From Acidobacteriaceae bacterium (GTDB taxonomy: Bacteria; Acidobacteriota; Terriglobia; Bryobacterales; Bryobacteraceae): a stretch of DNA of 64,000 nucleotides. Every line of letters starts with the position of its first letter. The first letter of the stretch is position 1. A program made the translations under genes and the position numbers. This document shows, piece by piece, positions 9,369-18,419 of the stretch. Where the stretch lies: assembly GCA_019233755.1 (NCBI GenBank), contig JAFAMD010000065.1, forward strand, positions 25,598 through 89,597, in the 5' to 3' direction. A model generated the notes under the pieces. It saw nothing but the letters and a program-made list of their open reading frames with translations, did not search any database and had not been told where the DNA came from.

Positions 9369-9755
9369 TTAGCGGCGAGTCAATTCGCGTTCGGCCCGGA
9401 GCCAGTCTTCTTCAGCAAATCCATGGACGTAGCCGCGAGCTGCAAAATAGGAATAGGATAATTTCGCAATTTCTTCGTGGGCCGGGCTTTTCGCCGGCTG
9501 TGCACTGACAACGGCCGCAGCGGCTTTCACCACGGGCTCCACTTCGACAACCGCGGGTTCGGCAACAACTGGCGAGTTGGTTTTGTGATGGTGCTTCACT
9601 GTTCCTGTTTCGGCGGGATCGGCTTTCTTCGTCTTGGAAGACCTTGCAGCGCGCGGCTTGGCAGGCACTTCTGCTGCAACGCTGACTTCGGGCGTCGCGG
9701 CAACCGTCGCATCCGCGGTTTTACGTGTCTTTTTCGAAGATTTAGTAGACTGCAT
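9369..9755 (-). CDS. DUF2934 protein with Lys/Ala/Val-rich N-terminus
   Basis: The 128-residue protein has a low-complexity basic N-terminal region (about residues 1-90, rich in Lys, Ala, Val and Pro) that resembles histone-like tails. The C-terminal DUF2934 motif reads HEEIAKLSYSYFAARGY then EEDWLRAEREL. DUF2934 is common in Acidobacteriota and some Proteobacteria and has no known function. A promoter match lies so close to the ATG that the mRNA is probably leaderless. Confidence 0.8.
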   Translation of the reverse strand: MQSTKSSKKTRKTADATVAATPEVSVAAEVPAKPRAARSSKTKKADPAETGTVKHHHKTNSPVVAEPAVVEVEPVVKAAAAVVSAQPAKSPAHEEIAKLSYSYFAARGYVHGFAEEDWLRAERELTRR

Positions 9756-9761
9756 GGGGTA

Positions 9762-9790
9762 TTTTTAGCACACCGGAACAAGTTTGTCAG
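9762..9790 (-). promoter_or_regulatory. Promoter of the DUF2934 gene
   Basis: On the minus strand, CTGACA (-35), a 17-bp spacer and TAAAAA (-10) end 6 nt before the ATG at 9755. Transcription would start at or next to the start codon. Confidence 0.45.
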
Positions 9791-9875
9791 TATTTGTTTT
9801 AACTTCTCGGTCTTGGCCTGATCTGCAGCCCGCCGCCGGTGTCTCCGCTCGCCGTCCCGTTATAATTAGCGAAAA

Positions 9876-10181
9876 GTGTATCCGAGCCACAGACGACCGC
9901 TGCCATTCACTCGCGTATTGGCACTCCTCTGTCTGTTTGGGCTGCTGGTCGCTTCCTTCGCGGCGCCCATTCACAAGCATGACCCTGGCCAGGAAGCTAA
10001 TTGCTGCCTCTGCCACGTTGCTGATCAAGCCCCCGTCGTCGCCATTCGGAGTGACGCTGGAAGGCCCTATGCTCCGCTGCAATTCTGGATCATCGCGGCC
10101 ACTACCGCGTTTGCCCTTGGAGATGTTGCCAAAACGCTGCAGATCCCTCGTGCGCCCCCGCAACTCCTTTCTTCCTTCTAG
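9876..10181 (+). CDS. Small exported Cys/His-rich protein upstream of TonB receptor
   Basis: The 101-residue protein starts at GTG (9876). A signal-peptide-like hydrophobic stretch (about residues 11-29) is followed by PIHKHDPGQEANCCLCHVADQAP, a His/Cys cluster that could bind a metal. The arrangement resembles DUF2946-type small proteins found with metal-related TonB receptors, but I cannot confirm family membership. It lies 69 bp upstream of the receptor and probably shares its transcript. Confidence 0.55.
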   Translation: MYPSHRRPLPFTRVLALLCLFGLLVASFAAPIHKHDPGQEANCCLCHVADQAPVVAIRSDAGRPYAPLQFWIIAATTAFALGDVAKTLQIPRAPPQLLSSF

Positions 10182-10250
10182 TTTTTAGTTGGCCGGCCGA
10201 CCGCTTCTCCATCAGTCTGCGGCCTGAAGTGCGCACGAAAGGGTTTTACT

Positions 10251-12836
10251 TTGAATCGATTGTTGAATTGGCTGCTGCCGGCCGCGTTACTCGTGCTGGG
10301 CGCCACCTTGTTGTTTGGCGAATCGGCCTTTCAGGCCACCGGCAACGGCGGAACGTTGCTTGGGACGGTTACGGACCCGACCGGGGCCGTCGTCGCGAAT
10401 GCTGAAGTTAGTATCAGCAACCCTGTTATCGACTACCGGCAATCCGTTAAGACAGGCGCGGACGGCACGTTCCGTCTCATCAATATTCCTCTCAATCAGT
10501 ACCATCTCGAAATTACACTCGCCGGATTCCAGACCTACACGCAGCACATTCCGCTGCATACGCAGGTCCCCGTCGAAGTGAACGCGAAGCTCACGCTCAG
10601 CAGCGCCACGCAAACAGTGGACGTCCAGGCGTCCACTGACCTCATCGAAAACGTACCGGCCGGGCATACCGAGGTGAACCAGACTCTTCTTCAAAACCTC
10701 CCCGTATCCGGTACAGGCCAGGGCCTGAGCGACGCGGTTACACTCAGTTTCGGCGGCGTCGTTGCCGATTCAAACGGCTTTTTCCATCCACAGGGCGACC
10801 ACGGCGAAACCACTTACGTAATCGACGGCCAACCTATAGGCGATCAACAAAACAAGGTCTTCTCGACGCAGATCCCCTCTAACGCCTTCCAATCGCTTGA
10901 ACTCGTCAGCAGTGCGCCCAGCGCCGAGTATGGCGGTAAGACCAGCCTCATCGTCAACACGGTTACGCGTTCCGGTCTGGGGCAGAAGCCCACTGCAAGT
11001 TTCGACACTTACTACGGCTCATTTGGAACTATCGGTGAAGATGCGACCTTTGGCATCGGCGGAGCAAAATGGGGCAATTTTCTGGTGCTTGATTCCAGTC
11101 GAAGCGGGCGCTTTCTTGATAGCCCCGAATTCACGCCCTTCCATGACAAAGGAAACACCGAAAATATCTTTGACCGGCTCGATTATGATCCCACCGGTCG
11201 CGATGCGTTGCATCTGAATACTTTCCTCGCGCGGAACTGGTTCCAGATTCCGAACACCTACGATCAACTGCAGCAGGACCAGCGCCAGCAGGCCAAGACT
11301 CTCGATCTCGCGCTGGGGTACCAGCACACCTTCAATCCCAACACCCTGCTGACAGTGAATCCTTTCGTTCGCGAAGATCACATCGGTTACTATCCGAGCG
11401 ACGATCCGTTTAACGATACGCCCGCCACCATCAATCAGGACCGCCACCTGACGAACTGGGGCACGCACGCCGATCTGTCTTACGCCAACAGCGTGCATAA
11501 CATCAAAGTCGGCACGGAGCTGATGCAGACGCGGCTTGGCGAGAACTTTGGATTAGGAATAACGGACCCTGCATTCAATCCGGTCTGCCTGACTACTCAG
11601 GGGGCTGCAGTCACTACGCCCTCACTGGTCAATCCAAATGCTTGCGCTGGTCTTGGCTACCTTACGAATCCGAGCCTCATGCCCGGCTTGATTCCATATG
11701 ACCTCACTCGTGGCGGTGCGCTGTTCCAGTTTCACGACACCGGCAATATCAATCAGGAAGCGGTCTACGCGCAGGATCAGATCACTATCCGGAATCTGAC
11801 CCTCAACCTTGGCCTTCGCTGGGATAATTACGACGGCATCACGCACGACAATCTGTTTCAGCCCCGCGCCGGATTCTCCTATCTGATCAAGCCCATCGGT
11901 ACGGTGATCCGGGCGTCGTATGACCGAACCATGGAAACCCCCTACAACGAGAACCTGCTGCTGTCGAGCACAACCGGCGCGGGCGGTTTGGCCTCCAACG
12001 TGTTTGGCGCATACGGCAGCACACCCTTGCGTCCGGGGCATCGCAACCAATACTCCACCGGTCTTCAAAAAGCAATCGGCAAATACCTGCAGATCGACGC
12101 CTCGTATTTTTGGAAGTACACGAAAAACGCGTTCGATTTCGACACGCTGTTTAATACCTCGATCGCATTCCCCATTGAATGGCGCGAGTCTAAGATCGAT
12201 GGCGTGTCAGTGCGTTTGTCCACATCCAACCTCCACGGATTCATGGCGTACACGACTCTGGGTCACACACGAGCTCGGTTCTTCGGCCCGGAGAATGGCG
12301 GGCTCGTTTTCAACTCGCCTCTCGATACCGGTGTTTTCCGCATTGATCACGACCAGGCGTTTCAGGAGACCACCTATCTTCGTTATCAACATGGCAAAGA
12401 TGGTATGTGGGCGATGTTGACATGGCGTTTCGATAGTGGCGAGGTCGCGGGTTCCGTCACTGATCTCGCCGATGCGCTGGCGCTAGATGCCGCCCAACAG
12501 GCTGCTATCGGATTCTATTGCGGCAGCGACGCTGCCACTGTCTATAACCACATCTCGTCGTGCTCGGCAAATTACGGCGCCACCCGTCTGGTCATTCCAG
12601 CCGCTGGCACATACAACGCGGACCACAACCCTCCGCGTATTGCTCCGCGCAACATCTTGGATGTCGGTGTTGGCACCGACAATCTGTTTCACAAGGAAAG
12701 GCTCAAGACAACTCTGAAATTCACGGTAATGAACATTACCAACGTCGACGCGTTATATAACTTCCTCTCGACCTTCAGTGGCACTCATTTTGTCGAGCCT
12801 CGAACTTACCAGGCCGCTCTGGGCTGGGTTTTCTAG
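10251..12836 (+). CDS. TonB-dependent receptor with carboxypeptidase-regulatory-like domain
   Basis: The 861-residue outer-membrane protein starts at TTG (10251). It has a signal peptide (to about residue 25), a carboxypeptidase regulatory-like beta domain (about 30-115, GTLLGTVTDPTGAVVANAEV), a plug domain (about 120-235, with TTYVIDGQPIGD and LELVSSAPSAEYGG), and a beta-barrel ending in Phe, as expected for outer-membrane assembly. This layout is characteristic of Acidobacteriota and Bacteroidota receptors. The Cys/His-rich small protein upstream hints at a metal substrate, but the sequence does not show it. Confidence 0.9.
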   Translation: MNRLLNWLLPAALLVLGATLLFGESAFQATGNGGTLLGTVTDPTGAVVANAEVSISNPVIDYRQSVKTGADGTFRLINIPLNQYHLEITLAGFQTYTQHIPLHTQVPVEVNAKLTLSSATQTVDVQASTDLIENVPAGHTEVNQTLLQNLPVSGTGQGLSDAVTLSFGGVVADSNGFFHPQGDHGETTYVIDGQPIGDQQNKVFSTQIPSNAFQSLELVSSAPSAEYGGKTSLIVNTVTRSGLGQKPTASFDTYYGSFGTIGEDATFGIGGAKWGNFLVLDSSRSGRFLDSPEFTPFHDKGNTENIFDRLDYDPTGRDALHLNTFLARNWFQIPNTYDQLQQDQRQQAKTLDLALGYQHTFNPNTLLTVNPFVREDHIGYYPSDDPFNDTPATINQDRHLTNWGTHADLSYANSVHNIKVGTELMQTRLGENFGLGITDPAFNPVCLTTQGAAVTTPSLVNPNACAGLGYLTNPSLMPGLIPYDLTRGGALFQFHDTGNINQEAVYAQDQITIRNLTLNLGLRWDNYDGITHDNLFQPRAGFSYLIKPIGTVIRASYDRTMETPYNENLLLSSTTGAGGLASNVFGAYGSTPLRPGHRNQYSTGLQKAIGKYLQIDASYFWKYTKNAFDFDTLFNTSIAFPIEWRESKIDGVSVRLSTSNLHGFMAYTTLGHTRARFFGPENGGLVFNSPLDTGVFRIDHDQAFQETTYLRYQHGKDGMWAMLTWRFDSGEVAGSVTDLADALALDAAQQAAIGFYCGSDAATVYNHISSCSANYGATRLVIPAAGTYNADHNPPRIAPRNILDVGVGTDNLFHKERLKTTLKFTVMNITNVDALYNFLSTFSGTHFVEPRTYQAALGWVF

Positions 12837-12842
12837 AAGCGG

Positions 12843-12857
12843 CCGGCCACTGGCCGG
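12843..12857 (+). terminator. GC hairpin after TonB receptor gene
   Basis: CCGGCC and GGCCGG with a 3-nt loop lie just after the receptor stop codon. There is no real T-run (TAATTGTTT follows), so termination is uncertain. Confidence 0.35.
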
Positions 12858-12985
12858 TAATTGTTTCTGAGGTGCTCAACCCCTGGGAATTCAGTATCTT
12901 TGAAGTGCCTCTCAACGTTACGGAAGTCCGATGACAGAATCATGAATCTGGAAGCCTGAGGTGTGCGTCAAAACGCAGGGAGTTC

Positions 12986-14032
12986 ATGAAACCTGTTAAC
13001 CTGCTCCAGTCTTGGGGGAAAGTGCTATCGGGAAGAATCCCGATGCTGTCCATCGAGATAACCCGCGAGTGTCCCCTCCATTGCCCTGGATGTTATGCCT
13101 ATGGGGATTCTCATTTGGGCGAAGGCGGAATCAATCTTCGCAGCGTGAGCGATTATCGAGGCGATGCTCTGGTCGGCGGCATTCTTCGCCTCGTCGAGGA
13201 GCATCAGCCTCTTCAGTTATCGCTCGTCGGCGGCGAACCGCTGATGCGCCATCGTGAATTGAGCCGCGTCCTGCCGGAGCTCGATCGCCGCGGGATATAT
13301 ACGCTGATTGTGACCAGCGGCGTGATCCCTGTTCCACACGAGTGGAGACGGCTGCCCATGATTACTGTGGCTGTGTCTGTTGATGGCAATCCGGAGGATC
13401 ACAACGTCCGTCGTGCACCTGCCACTTACGATCGCATTCTGCGCAACATTGAAGGGCAGAAAGTCAAAATTCACTGGACCGTGGTGCGCAAAAATATCGA
13501 ACAGCCCGGCTACATGGATCGCTATCTCGATTTTTGGAGTGCCCGGCACGAAGTCGATCGCATCTGGGTGAGCGTCTATACGCCGCAGATCAACGAGGAA
13601 TCCGCTGAACGACTGACACCGCAGAACCGGACGCAGCTTGCTGAATACTTCAATCGCGTGGCGGGCCGCTATCCGAAGCTCACCATGCACAAAGGGCTGA
13701 TGGATGCATTTCTGGAGCCTCCGACCTCGCCCGCCAGTTGCATGTTTGCGAAGCTATCGGTGAACTATACAGCGGATCTCCGCACTCGGGTCGAGCCATG
13801 TGTTTTCGGCGGCGCGCCGGATTGCGCGGAGTGCGGTTGCTCCATGAGCATGGGTATGCATTGGCTCGGCGAGTACAAACTGGTTGGTCCGCTGCAGGCG
13901 AAGCACTTGATTCGCGGTTCCCTCGCCGTCGGACGGTTCGCGAACCGCCTGTTGGATCGCGGCGAAGGACTGCGCTGGTCGGCTCCTGCGGCCGTTAATC
14001 GCGCAAACGACCTCGTTCAAATCGAACGGTAG
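12986..14032 (+). CDS. Radical SAM protein with Cys-rich C-terminus
   Basis: The 348-residue protein carries the radical SAM cluster motif CPLHCPGC (Cys29, Cys33, Cys36), followed by the GGEPL box (SLVGGEPLMRH) that contacts SAM. A C-terminal cysteine set (SCMFAK, EPCVFGG, CAECGC) suggests an auxiliary iron-sulfur cluster of SPASM type. Substrate and pathway are unknown; no precursor peptide or partner gene is next to it. A GGGAG ribosome-binding site precedes the ATG. Confidence 0.8.
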   Translation: MKPVNLLQSWGKVLSGRIPMLSIEITRECPLHCPGCYAYGDSHLGEGGINLRSVSDYRGDALVGGILRLVEEHQPLQLSLVGGEPLMRHRELSRVLPELDRRGIYTLIVTSGVIPVPHEWRRLPMITVAVSVDGNPEDHNVRRAPATYDRILRNIEGQKVKIHWTVVRKNIEQPGYMDRYLDFWSARHEVDRIWVSVYTPQINEESAERLTPQNRTQLAEYFNRVAGRYPKLTMHKGLMDAFLEPPTSPASCMFAKLSVNYTADLRTRVEPCVFGGAPDCAECGCSMSMGMHWLGEYKLVGPLQAKHLIRGSLAVGRFANRLLDRGEGLRWSAPAAVNRANDLVQIER

Positions 14033-14153
14033 GGAGAGGACAGCTCCTAACCCGTTGTTGAAGGCCAGGAGCCCACTTGTCTGATATCGGCAATTAAGCG
14101 CGAGTAAGGTGCAGGTCCTACACGCCGGGAATCCGCGACGCAGCCTAATGAGA

Positions 14154-14855
14154 TTATTTCTGCGGGGCCTTCATGGTCGACGCCACTCGGCGAAGTCGGG
14201 CAAGAACCTCCTGCTTTTCGAGATCTAGGACATTAGATTTGCCATCGAGATCGTACTTGCGGATGGTCATGTATTGGTCTTCCAAGTAGTAGTCGAGGTC
14301 ATTGGCAAGTGAATTGAATTCCCTTATGTATGCGGAGACGATGTATCGATGCTCGCTGTAGTGAGATTCTCCCGGTCCCCAAATGTAATCTGCAGTGACG
14401 AATATGGGCCAATGTGAAAGCGAGGGTTCTGTCCAAAACGTGTACTGGCTTTGATTCGAGACCGTCATATTTGACGACGCGAAAAGATCATCAAGCTCGG
14501 TCCCCGTGCCAGGCCGGAGTAAGGCAAGATGGATTTCCCAGCCACTCACGCCGCCACCTGCGGCCGAAAAAAGAAGAGCTGATGTGTCCTTGTCCAGTTC
14601 GACTACCGCCAGAGAAGGGTCCCTACCGAAGTCCTTCGGAGCGATATAGCACTGGCGATCTGGTGGCGGATCCAGGCAGACCGACGCAGGGCCCTTCGAC
14701 GAAAAGCCGTCATCATCGAGCTGAGGTTTTGCGATCTCAACCCGGCGTCCCATGAAGCTGCTAGCCGACTGGGCAGGCAGCAGCCCCCATCCCACGACTA
14801 AATAACAAACGGGAATCGCGAGGATTGCTCTCGCTACTCGGCGGCTGCGCTGCAT
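14154..14855 (-). CDS. Hypothetical exported protein
   Basis: No family is recognised. From the ATG at 14855 the 233-residue product opens with basic residues, a hydrophobic segment and an Ala-Gln-Ser-Ala region (LLPAQSASS), consistent with a Sec signal peptide. The mature part has two cysteines in SVCLDPPPDRQCY, many aromatic residues, and a charged C-terminus. An open frame extends further upstream, but the signal peptide favours the internal start; 14888 is an alternative. Confidence 0.5.
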   Translation of the reverse strand: MQRSRRVARAILAIPVCYLVVGWGLLPAQSASSFMGRRVEIAKPQLDDDGFSSKGPASVCLDPPPDRQCYIAPKDFGRDPSLAVVELDKDTSALLFSAAGGGVSGWEIHLALLRPGTGTELDDLFASSNMTVSNQSQYTFWTEPSLSHWPIFVTADYIWGPGESHYSEHRYIVSAYIREFNSLANDLDYYLEDQYMTIRKYDLDGKSNVLDLEKQEVLARLRRVASTMKAPQK

Positions 14856-15301
14856 CTCGCCTCTAGGCGCATCGGTCCGAAATTGCATTGCACGGGGATC
14901 ACACCATCCTACAAACCTTTTCTTCCAGGATCTACGAAAGGCGCTACGGAGAGAAAACACGTTATCGCTGAGTGTCTCACGCTGCGAAACCGAGCGGCAC
15001 TTCTCCGGTCTCGGCACCTCACGAGCACGTATGGCCGATTATCAACGGCACCTGCGGGAGCTAGGGAATTCGATCCCTACCAGTTCCCATCTGTACGCTT
15101 GTAGGCATCCCTTGCCGAATACCGGCAGCAATCTCAATTGATATTCCGCTCGTGTGTCCGGCGCCGCGCTCGTTGCGTCTGGGCGTAACAAAAATGTCTG
15201 ACGGCTCAAGATCCGACATGGAACGATGCTCACCGAGACCCTCCATCCATGTTCGTCTGCCTCGATGTGTATACGCGATAAGATGAGCGCGAATAGCCGT
15301 T
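14856..15301. other. 446-bp gap without a convincing gene
   Basis: Short frames exist on both strands here, but none shows a recognisable family, ribosome-binding site or signal. It separates the divergent exported-protein gene and the receiver gene and presumably holds both promoters. I see no repeat or RNA gene. Confidence 0.5.
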
Positions 15302-15784
15302 ATGAAACAAAGATTTGATGTACCTGCCGATCTACGGCCCTCGCTAGACGTTTTGATCGTTGAAAACGATCCGGCTTCTGCATATCTCACAAAAGAAGCG
15401 TTCCGTGAGGCTGGCAAGACCGAAGGAATCCAGTCGGTCCCGGATGGTGACGAAGCCCTCGCACTTCTACGTCGAGAAGGAAAATATGCCAATGACCCGT
15501 ACCCGGATTTAATTTTTCTCGACCTTCATTTGCCTAAAAAATCCGGCCTGGAGGTTCTGGCAGAGCTGAAATCGAATCCGAGACTGACATCCGTTCCGGT
15601 CGTCATCATATCCGGCTCTGATAACCCAGATGAGATCCGCCGTGCCTATGAACTCCATGCCAGTTGTTATATTCGAAAACCCAACGATCTGGAAGGCTTT
15701 CTTCGGTTCATCCAAATCTCCTATGATTTCTGGGGCTCTGTAGTAACCTTCCCACCCAAACCGAAATTCGCCGAGGCACGTTAA
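15302..15784 (+). CDS. Orphan single-domain response regulator (Rcp1-like)
   Basis: The 160-residue protein is one CheY-like receiver domain without an output domain. Acidic pocket residues are in IVENDPAS (Glu21, Asp23), the phospho-acceptor is Asp74 in FLDLHLPKKSG, the switch Ser104 is in VVIISGS, and the conserved Lys126 is in YIRKP. The spacing and the LPKKSGLEVL loop match the Rcp1 family, which commonly partners with phytochrome-type kinases. No kinase is present in this window. Confidence 0.9.
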   Translation: MKQRFDVPADLRPSLDVLIVENDPASAYLTKEAFREAGKTEGIQSVPDGDEALALLRREGKYANDPYPDLIFLDLHLPKKSGLEVLAELKSNPRLTSVPVVIISGSDNPDEIRRAYELHASCYIRKPNDLEGFLRFIQISYDFWGSVVTFPPKPKFAEAR

Positions 15785-16123
15785 CGGGAACTCCGATGAT
15801 GTGACTTGACCGTTTCGAGGAACTGACTTATGCTGCTTCGGCCCGTCGGTGCTCGTGATGCAAACGGTCGAGAATCGGTTGGCAGTCGCGCCTCCGGGGT
15901 TTCAATCAATGCCTACATTGATGCTGCCAGCGTTGTTATTCGTGCAGAGAATGCGGTGTTCACCGCTGCCACGCTCGACATTGCGGCAACAGGGCACATC
16001 CACGTGCAGCGAAAGAAATAAGTGCGTCGTCCTGTACTGATTCTGCGCCTGAGAACACGGCCCGGTTAGCGGCCAATCGGCCCTGATCAGAAAAGACGGT
16101 CGGATTGATATACTTCCCCGGGT
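15785..16123. other. 339-bp gap; end holds a promoter
   Basis: A 63-codon frame (15830-16021) lies here, but it has no recognisable family and no clear ribosome-binding site. The last 20 bp contain the -10 element of the downstream membrane-protein gene. Nothing else is visible. Confidence 0.5.
16106..16114 (+). promoter_or_regulatory. Extended -10 promoter of the DUF5671 gene
   Basis: TGATATACT combines an extended TG element with a good -10 hexamer (TATACT, 16109-16114). The start ATG is at 16124, so the transcript would have almost no 5' leader. No -35 match is visible. Confidence 0.4.
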
Positions 16124-17203
16124 ATGCCTCCGGAGACCCAGTCTTTGCTCGAATTCATCGATGCAATGAAAAGCCAGGGAGCACCCGATGAATTCGTGGT
16201 AGCCCTCCTCCGGCAGAACGGCTGGTCGGAAAAGCGCATTTACCAGGCGTTCAGCGCCTGGTATGAGGCGCGAACCGGACGAGCAGTCCCGAACGGAGGA
16301 GGGCGGATTGAGGCCGCGAAGGATGCATTTCTCTACCTGCTGGCCTTCATCACGTTAGGCATCTGGGCCATCGAGCTCGGAGCTCTGTTGTTCACGGCAA
16401 TCGACCGAACTTTCCCCAATGCGGCTTTGGACTACTCGAACTCCGCATGGGCGACCAGAAGTGTGGCAAACGAACTGGCGAGCATCATAGTAGCGTTTCC
16501 CTTATTTCTTCTGGTAACTCGGGGCATCGTGCGTGCCATTGAGCGGCAGCCGGAGCGCCTCGAAAGCTCGGTCAGAAAGTGGCTTACTTACATTGCATTG
16601 GTAATCACTGCTAGCACCGTTATCGGAGATACGGTTACATTTCTCGCGTACTTTCTTCGCGGTGATCTGAATACGCGATTTGTCTTGAAAGTCTTGACAG
16701 TTCTATTGATTGCCGGTGGAGTGTTTGGATACTATCTTGATTCGCTACACCGCGACGGGACCTCCTCAGTTCGAAACCGATTGTTTGCCGCCGCCGCGCT
16801 GGTGATAGTGGCGTTCAGCATTGTCGTGGGATTCTTACAGATTGGATCACCCGCTGTACAGCGTTCCGCGTCGGCAGATGCCCGCCGGCTGTTTGACATC
16901 TCTTCCCTTGCTGAGGGACTGCATAAGAGATGGCAGAACCTCGGAGACAAAGAATTCGTGCTGCCCGCAAGTCTCGAGGATGCGAGGAAAGCGGGTCTCG
17001 AAACTAATGCCAGCATCCTCGATCCTGTGAGCGGCAGGGGTTATGAGTACACCCCGTTGGGGGGAACCTCCTATCGCTTGTGCGCAAGGTTCTCCCGTCC
17101 TAGCCCAGCCGATGTTCCAGGTGAGTGGCGCCATCCCGCCGGGAACGCGTGCTTCACTCTGGACGCGAGCAGAAACGTCGAAATAGTGCAGCCAGCGTGG
17201 TGA
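16124..17203 (+). CDS. DUF5671-like membrane protein
   Basis: The 359-residue protein has an N-terminal soluble helical segment (LLEFIDAMKSQGAPDEFVVALLRQNGW, quoted in part; a common prefix of this family). About five membrane helices follow between residues 65 and 245, in the pattern of DUF5671. A soluble C-terminal part (about 250-359) looks like a periplasmic domain with Tyr- and Cys-containing strands. Function is unknown. The ATG lies about 10 nt after a -10 box. Confidence 0.65.
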   Translation: MPPETQSLLEFIDAMKSQGAPDEFVVALLRQNGWSEKRIYQAFSAWYEARTGRAVPNGGGRIEAAKDAFLYLLAFITLGIWAIELGALLFTAIDRTFPNAALDYSNSAWATRSVANELASIIVAFPLFLLVTRGIVRAIERQPERLESSVRKWLTYIALVITASTVIGDTVTFLAYFLRGDLNTRFVLKVLTVLLIAGGVFGYYLDSLHRDGTSSVRNRLFAAAALVIVAFSIVVGFLQIGSPAVQRSASADARRLFDISSLAEGLHKRWQNLGDKEFVLPASLEDARKAGLETNASILDPVSGRGYEYTPLGGTSYRLCARFSRPSPADVPGEWRHPAGNACFTLDASRNVEIVQPAW

Positions 17204-17280
17204 ACAGGCGCGTCTCCCGTCCCACAAACCCGCATTCGCGCGGACGTCTCCATCTACCGTAGCCTCCTACAATAGTCACC

Positions 17281-17361
17281 ATGCCAGTGCATTTGAAGTT
17301 GATCGACGTCAACAGCGCCTTCTGCCCTAAATGTCTAGGGGAGGCAGTCAAAACCAAATGA
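17281..17361 (+). CDS. Micro-ORF with CxxC, coupled to oxidoreductase gene
   Basis: A 26-codon frame starts with ATG at 17281 and stops at 17361, overlapping the oxidoreductase start in ATGA. The peptide MPVHLKLIDVNSAFCPKCLG plus six more residues contains a CPKC motif. A -10-like TACAAT (17268-17273) ends 7 nt before the ATG, so it could be translated from a leaderless mRNA. The coupling suggests a regulatory upstream ORF or a small metal-binding protein. Its size makes chance possible. Confidence 0.35.
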   Translation: MPVHLKLIDVNSAFCPKCLGEAVKTK

Positions 17362-18383
17362 AAGTAGGAATTCTCGGTACAGGCGCAATCGCCAATAAAC
17401 ACGCGCAGGCATACCGGAACATCGGCTTTCAGGTCGTCGCCTGTTCAAACAAAACGGAATCGCGCGGGCGCGAATTTGCAGATCGCTGGGGCGCGCTGTT
17501 CGTTCCCGATTCGGAAGAGCTCTGCCGGTATCCGGGCCTCGATTTCATTGACGTCTGCACTTTCCCCGATTCCCACCTGCGTCCCGTCGAAATCTGCGCA
17601 GAAATCAAGCGGCCGGTTCAGCTTCAGAAACCGATCGCCACAAATCTTGCGGAAGCGCGCCTCATGATCGATCTGGCTCGCGATGCCGGCATTGCCTTGG
17701 GCGTCATGAGCCAGCACCGCTTCGATGATGCCACCATCTTTCTGTGGCGTGCTTTTGCTGCCGGCCGTCTCGGCAAGCTGCTGCAGGCAGACGCCTATGT
17801 CAAATGGTTCCGCAGCGACGACTACTATTCACGTCCTATCAAGGGGAGTTGGCATACCGAAGGCGGCGGCGCGCTCATCAATCAGGCGATTCACCAGGTA
17901 GACGTGCTTCTCTATCTCATGGGGCCCGTTGCGCGGGTTAGCGGCATCTGGCAGTTGGGTGCACGCCACCGCATCGAGTCGGAAGACGTTGTGAACGCGC
18001 TGCTCTCTTATAGCTCCGGCGCCACTGGTGTCATTCAGGCTTCCACCGCATTTTGGCCCGGCTACACCGAGCGAATTGAAATTCACGGGACAAAGGGCTC
18101 CGCGATCATCTCCGGTGACCGCCTCACAGCCTGGGATGTGCTCGACGACGAACACGCTAATGCAGCCGATCCCGCTCCTCTCGCCCAAAACGTCGCCTCC
18201 GGCTCTTCTGATCCAATGGCGATCGGGGTCACTACCTTCGAACGCCAGTTTTTGGATTTCGCCGAAGCGATTAAAACTGGACGCAAGCCGCTCGTCGACG
18301 GCGAGGAAGGATATCGCGCTCTCGAAGCGGTGCTGGCGATTTACCAATCTTGCCGTGAGCAGCAGCCCGTACGTCTGGCTTAA
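17358..18383 (+). CDS. Gfo/Idh/MocA family oxidoreductase
   Basis: The 341-residue protein starts KVGILGTGAIANKHAQAY, a Rossmann NAD(P)-binding motif. It continues with the family EKP-like site in RPVQLQKPIATNLAEA, where the usual Glu-Lys-Pro is Gln-Lys-Pro, and a C-terminal substrate domain. GGGALINQAIHQVDVLLYLMG is the characteristic active-site helix with a catalytic His. Substrates in this family are usually sugars or inositols and cannot be read from sequence. Start at 17358 was chosen because it overlaps the upstream micro-ORF and fits the family N-terminus. Confidence 0.85.
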   Translation: MKVGILGTGAIANKHAQAYRNIGFQVVACSNKTESRGREFADRWGALFVPDSEELCRYPGLDFIDVCTFPDSHLRPVEICAEIKRPVQLQKPIATNLAEARLMIDLARDAGIALGVMSQHRFDDATIFLWRAFAAGRLGKLLQADAYVKWFRSDDYYSRPIKGSWHTEGGGALINQAIHQVDVLLYLMGPVARVSGIWQLGARHRIESEDVVNALLSYSSGATGVIQASTAFWPGYTERIEIHGTKGSAIISGDRLTAWDVLDDEHANAADPAPLAQNVASGSSDPMAIGVTTFERQFLDFAEAIKTGRKPLVDGEEGYRALEAVLAIYQSCREQQPVRLA

Positions 18384-18419
18384 TAACGCGCGTACGAACT
18401 TGCCAGTTTGCTCGAGTAC

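Noticed and set aside
15830..16021. 63-codon frame before the DUF5671 gene
   Set aside because: No ribosome-binding site, no recognisable family, and a second overlapping frame starts 19 bp later. Probably chance.
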